Positions 60,662 through 64,000 of a DNA stretch of 64,000 bases are shown here, one piece after another. The notes under the pieces were generated by a model. It saw only the letters and a program-made list of their open reading frames with translations. It was not told where the DNA came from and ran no database searches. How positions within the stretch are numbered: position 1 is the first letter of the stretch; each line of letters opens with the position of its first letter. The stretch is from positions 483,367-547,366 of the forward strand of contig NZ_LMEF01000012.1 in the NCBI RefSeq assembly GCF_001427905.1. Reading direction: 5' to 3'. Both the position numbers and the translations under genes were made by a program. Origin of the DNA: Flavobacterium sp. Root420. Lineage in GTDB: Bacteria > Bacteroidota > Bacteroidia > Flavobacteriales > Flavobacteriaceae.

Positions 60662-63600
60662 ATGAAATTAACAAAATTACTTATTTTTTGTGTTTCGTCT
60701 TTGTTATTCTCGGTTATAGCTGTGGCTCAGGATGTCACGGTAAATGGGATGATAAACGATGAGAGTGGAATGCCAGTTCCAGGTGCAACAGTTGTATTAA
60801 AAGGAACCACAAAATCAACAGCATCAGATTTTGATGGAAAATTCCAAATACAAGTACCTTCAAATGGTGTTTTGACAATTACTTTTATTGGTTACGCTAC
60901 TGTCAGCGAAGCAGTAAATGGAAGAACAAAGATTTCAATTCAATTAAAACCAGAATCACAATCATTAAATGAAGTTGTGGTTGTAGGATATGGTACTCAA
61001 AAGAAAGCAGTAGTAACCGGAGCTATTTCTAGTGTAAAAGCGGCTGATCTTGAAAAAGTACCAAACGGAAGAGTTGAGCAGGCTTTACAAGGTAGGGTTG
61101 CAGGTGTTACAATTGCTTCTAGTTCAGGGCAACCGGGTGCGGCTTCGACAATTCGTATTCGTGGTATAACTACTTTTGGCGATGGCGGAAACAATCCTTT
61201 ATGGGTAGTTGACGGTAACGTTGTTGATGCTGGAGGAATTGGTTATTTAAATCAATCAGATATTGAATCTATTGAGGTTCTTAAAGATGCTGCTTCTGCT
61301 GCAATTTATGGAACACGTGCTGCAACAGGGGTAATCTTAGTTACTACTAAAAAAGGAAAATCAGGTAAAATATCAGTAAACTATACTGGTTTCTCCGGAG
61401 TTTCTTCTGCGGCAAAAAAACTTGATCTATTGAATGCGACACAGTATGCTACTATCATGAATGAAAAATCATTAGCAGATGGCGGAGCAATTAAATATGC
61501 AAATCCTAATGCTTTAGGAAATGGTACAAATTGGCAAGATGCGATCTTTAATGATCAGGCTTACAGATATTCTCATGAATTAAGCATTAGTGGAGGTGGA
61601 GAATCTTCAACTTTTTATGCTTCTTTTGGAGTTCAGGATCAACAAGGTATCGTAACAAGTGAAATCTCTAATTACACAAAAAAGAGTTTTCGTTTAAACT
61701 CTACACACAAAATATCTAAATATTTTACTTTTGGGCAAACTTTTGGCTACACAAAACAAAAGACTTTAGATGTAGGTAATAAAAACAGTGAATTTGGCGG
61801 ACCTTTAAGTTCAGCTATCAACCTTGATCCTACTACACCTTTGGTAGTTACTGATCCGGCTGTTGCTAACGCAGCACCATATTCTACAAATCCTGTAATG
61901 CGTGATGAGAATGGAAATCCTTATGGTATTTCTACTGTTGTTGGTCAGGAAATGACAAACCCTCTTGGATATGTTCAAACTAGATTAGGAAGATACAATT
62001 GGTCTGATGATTTTGTTGGAAATGCTTATCTTGAAGCAAACATTATAGATGGCTTGAAATTTAGAACTACAATAGGTGGTAAAATGGCATATTGGGGAGA
62101 CCAGGGATTTACACCGGTAAACTTTTTAAGTGCAAACGTAAATACACTAAAAAATAGTTATTATCAAAACAATAATAAATCATTTGCATGGAATATTGAA
62201 AATGTTCTTACTTATGCAAAGAAATTTGGTGATCATAATGTGAGTGTTTTATTGGGACAGGGAACATATGTTGAAAATATTGGTGGTGCAGTTGGAGCGA
62301 CAATGTTTGGTTTGCCAATTACAAGTTATAAAGATGCATCATTTGATTTTGATATTCCACAATCAGACAGAAGCAGTTCAACAGATGATTTTATTCAGCA
62401 TAAAGTAACATCTTTATTTAGCCGTCTTAACTATGATTATAAGGAGAAATACCTTTTCATGGGAGTTGTTCGTCGTGATGGATCAACTCGTTTTGGAGAA
62501 AATAATAAATTTGGAGTTTTCCCTTCATTCTCTCTTGGATGGGTAGTTTCTAAAGAAGATTTCTGGAAAGAAAACAACGTAGTTAATACATTAAAATTCC
62601 GTGGAGGTTATGGAGTTGTGGGTAATGACCAGGTAGCTGATTTCAGATATATCTCTTTAGTATCTGGTGGATATAACTATTCTTTTGGAAATACCGGATC
62701 TATAACAACTGGGTATGCTAATGTAACTCTTGACAACCCTGATTTGAAATGGGAAGAAACTTCTCAGGTAGGTTTTGGTATAGATGCAAGATTGTTTAAT
62801 GATTTCAACTTCACTTTTGACTATTACAAGAAAAAAACAACAGGTATCTTAAGACCAGTAGTTATTCCTGGATATGTAGGTGTTGCAGAACAACCATGGG
62901 CTAACGTTGCTGATATGAACAATAGCGGTCTTGAGTTTGAACTTGGCTACAAGAAAAGATTAGGTGAGTTTAACTTAGGAGTAAACGGAAACGTTGCAAC
63001 TTTGAAAAATGAAGTTACTTATGTAGGACCTGATACTCAATTTATCATTGGAGACGCTTCTTTCCAATCTATGGGACCTGTTACAAGAACTCAGGTTGGT
63101 CATTCATACAATGAATTTTTTGGATACAAAACAGCAGGTATTTTTCAAAACGAAGCCGAAATTGCTGCTTATACAAATGCTGCTGGTGGATTAATTCAGC
63201 CAGGTGCTAAACCAGGAGATTTCCGTTGGGTTGATAATAATGGAGATGGTTCTATTTCTGATGACGACAAACAATTCTTAGGAACAAGTTTACCAAAATT
63301 AACTTTCGGTTTAACTGTAAACTTAGATTACAAAAACTTCGATTTCATGGCATTTGCTCAAGGAGCTTCCGGAAACAAAATTTTTCAGGGATTACGCAGA
63401 TTAGATATCTTAAATGCGAACTATCAAACAGAAGCTTTAGGACGTTGGACAGGTGAAGGAACATCAAACGATTATCCTAGACTTGCAAACAATGACGGAA
63501 ATGGAAACTTTAGTAAAATGTCTGATTTCTATCTTGAAAAAGGAGATTATGTACGTTTGAAAATTGTTCAATTTGGATACACACTTCCTCTTAATTTGTC

Positions 63601-63772
63601 TTCTAAAATTGGTGCAGATAAGATTCGCTTCTATGTTACAGGAGAAAACTTAATAACGTTTACTAAATATACTGGATACGATCCAGAAATTGGAGGTCAG
63701 GTATTAGGTATAGACAGAGGTATTTATCCACAAGCAAAATCATTTATGCTTGGAGCTAACTTACAATTTTAA
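60662..63772 (+). CDS. SusC/RagA family TonB-linked outer-membrane receptor
   Basis: 1036 residues with a signal peptide (LLIFCVSSLLFSVIAVAQ). Domains: carboxypeptidase-regulatory-like (25 to ~105; NGMINDESGMPVPGATVVLK), the SusC signature LNEVVVVGYGTQKKAVVTGA, TonB plug (~115-225; VEQALQGRVAGVTI, IRIRGITTFGD) and a 22-strand barrel ending in an aromatic residue (FMLGANLQF). It imports glycans or oligopeptides with a SusD lid, encoded just downstream. The substrate cannot be inferred: no glycoside hydrolase or peptidase of the locus is in the window. Confidence 0.95.
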   Translation: MKLTKLLIFCVSSLLFSVIAVAQDVTVNGMINDESGMPVPGATVVLKGTTKSTASDFDGKFQIQVPSNGVLTITFIGYATVSEAVNGRTKISIQLKPESQSLNEVVVVGYGTQKKAVVTGAISSVKAADLEKVPNGRVEQALQGRVAGVTIASSSGQPGAASTIRIRGITTFGDGGNNPLWVVDGNVVDAGGIGYLNQSDIESIEVLKDAASAAIYGTRAATGVILVTTKKGKSGKISVNYTGFSGVSSAAKKLDLLNATQYATIMNEKSLADGGAIKYANPNALGNGTNWQDAIFNDQAYRYSHELSISGGGESSTFYASFGVQDQQGIVTSEISNYTKKSFRLNSTHKISKYFTFGQTFGYTKQKTLDVGNKNSEFGGPLSSAINLDPTTPLVVTDPAVANAAPYSTNPVMRDENGNPYGISTVVGQEMTNPLGYVQTRLGRYNWSDDFVGNAYLEANIIDGLKFRTTIGGKMAYWGDQGFTPVNFLSANVNTLKNSYYQNNNKSFAWNIENVLTYAKKFGDHNVSVLLGQGTYVENIGGAVGATMFGLPITSYKDASFDFDIPQSDRSSSTDDFIQHKVTSLFSRLNYDYKEKYLFMGVVRRDGSTRFGENNKFGVFPSFSLGWVVSKEDFWKENNVVNTLKFRGGYGVVGNDQVADFRYISLVSGGYNYSFGNTGSITTGYANVTLDNPDLKWEETSQVGFGIDARLFNDFNFTFDYYKKKTTGILRPVVIPGYVGVAEQPWANVADMNNSGLEFELGYKKRLGEFNLGVNGNVATLKNEVTYVGPDTQFIIGDASFQSMGPVTRTQVGHSYNEFFGYKTAGIFQNEAEIAAYTNAAGGLIQPGAKPGDFRWVDNNGDGSISDDDKQFLGTSLPKLTFGLTVNLDYKNFDFMAFAQGASGNKIFQGLRRLDILNANYQTEALGRWTGEGTSNDYPRLANNDGNGNFSKMSDFYLEKGDYVRLKIVQFGYTLPLNLSSKIGADKIRFYVTGENLITFTKYTGYDPEIGGQVLGIDRGIYPQAKSFMLGANLQF

Positions 63773-63785
63773 TACATAAAGAATC

Positions 63786-64000
63786 ATGAAAAATATAAAA
63801 TTTAAATATATATACATTGCTGTTGCAATCGCTGCATTGGCAGGTGCTTGTTCTGAAGACTTTGTAACCATTGAGCCAAAAGGATCTTTCCTTTCAACAA
63901 GTTATTATTCTAATGAGCAACAAGCAACAGCCGCGCTTGTTGGGGTTTATGATCCGTTGAGAAAAAATACTGGTGGATTTGAAAATTTAGTAGCAATGCT
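63786..64000 (+). CDS. SusD/RagB family lipoprotein (5' part, cut by window end)
   Basis: The first 71 codons are visible. The lipobox IAALAGACSEDF gives lipidated Cys22. The start of the mature part, FVTIEPKGSFLSTSYYSNE, then ATAALVGVYDPLR, is typical of SusD. It starts 14 nt after the susC stop, so both share a transcript. It would form the substrate-binding lid over the SusC barrel. Confidence 0.9.
   Translation, partial: MKNIKFKYIYIAVAIAALAGACSEDFVTIEPKGSFLSTSYYSNEQQATAALVGVYDPLRKNTGGFENLVAM

Overview
The window reads as a stretch of chromosome from a Flavobacterium-like member of the Bacteroidota. Evidence: AT-rich DNA; promoters with a TAnnTTTG -7 box; starts preceded by A-rich leaders instead of Shine-Dalgarno sequences; gliding-motility and type IX secretion genes (gldA, gldE-gldD, porV-porU, gldJ); a SusC/SusD pair; and Bacteroidota-specific families such as DUF3078 and a short Lys/Arg-rich COX24-like protein. 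All identifications come from reading the sequence and recalling families; no database search was run.

Layout. 1-4.3 kb: PLP-dependent decarboxylase, secreted alpha/beta hydrolase, membrane-anchored AraC regulator and a polytopic membrane protein, all on +. 4.4-9.3 kb: gldA (-), a small outer-membrane barrel (+), metE (-) and a divergent Lrp/AsnC regulator. 9.3-16.6 kb: RDD protein, dGTPase, DUF3078 protein, dxs, two tandem TonB-like paralogues and tadA. 16.7-26.6 kb: alpha-2-macroglobulin and penicillin-binding protein 1C, separated by a REP-associated transposase (RAYT) with two pairs of palindromes, then a DUF2798 protein and a Crp-like regulator. 26.8-29.1 kb (-): RNase G, a 30-residue basic protein and HU. 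29.2-32.6 kb (+): mutY-ssb-gldE-gldD. 32.7-38.5 kb: HMA lipoprotein, DMT transporter, a two-subunit M16 peptidase and rplU-rpmA. 38.8-48.9 kb: AsmA-like protein, miaE, glycosyltransferase, M1 aminopeptidase, pyruvate dehydrogenase E2 and E1-alpha, and cytidine deaminase. 49.0-57.4 kb: porV-porU (-) divergent from gldJ-murF (+). 57.4-64 kb: a propeller/triple-Tyr/LuxR-type regulator divergent from susC and a susD cut by the window end.

Functional themes. The gliding/T9SS genes occupy three separate loci. The alpha-2-macroglobulin and PBP1C form a known envelope-defence pair. The last locus looks like a regulated glycan or nutrient uptake system: three perfect copies of a 17-nt repeat lie between the regulator and susC, the last one directly upstream of the likely susC promoter.

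Most genes are conserved chromosomal types. The less ordinary content is in the spacers: the RAYT with its palindromes, a ~70-nt dispersed repeat present twice, a three-arm element able to fold two ways, the 17-nt repeats before susC, and a palindrome at the metE transcription start. Among proteins, the TonB-like paralogues with a Cys-rich N-terminus and an internal lipobox-like segment are the most unusual. I found no tRNA, rRNA, CRISPR array, prophage or classical insertion sequence.
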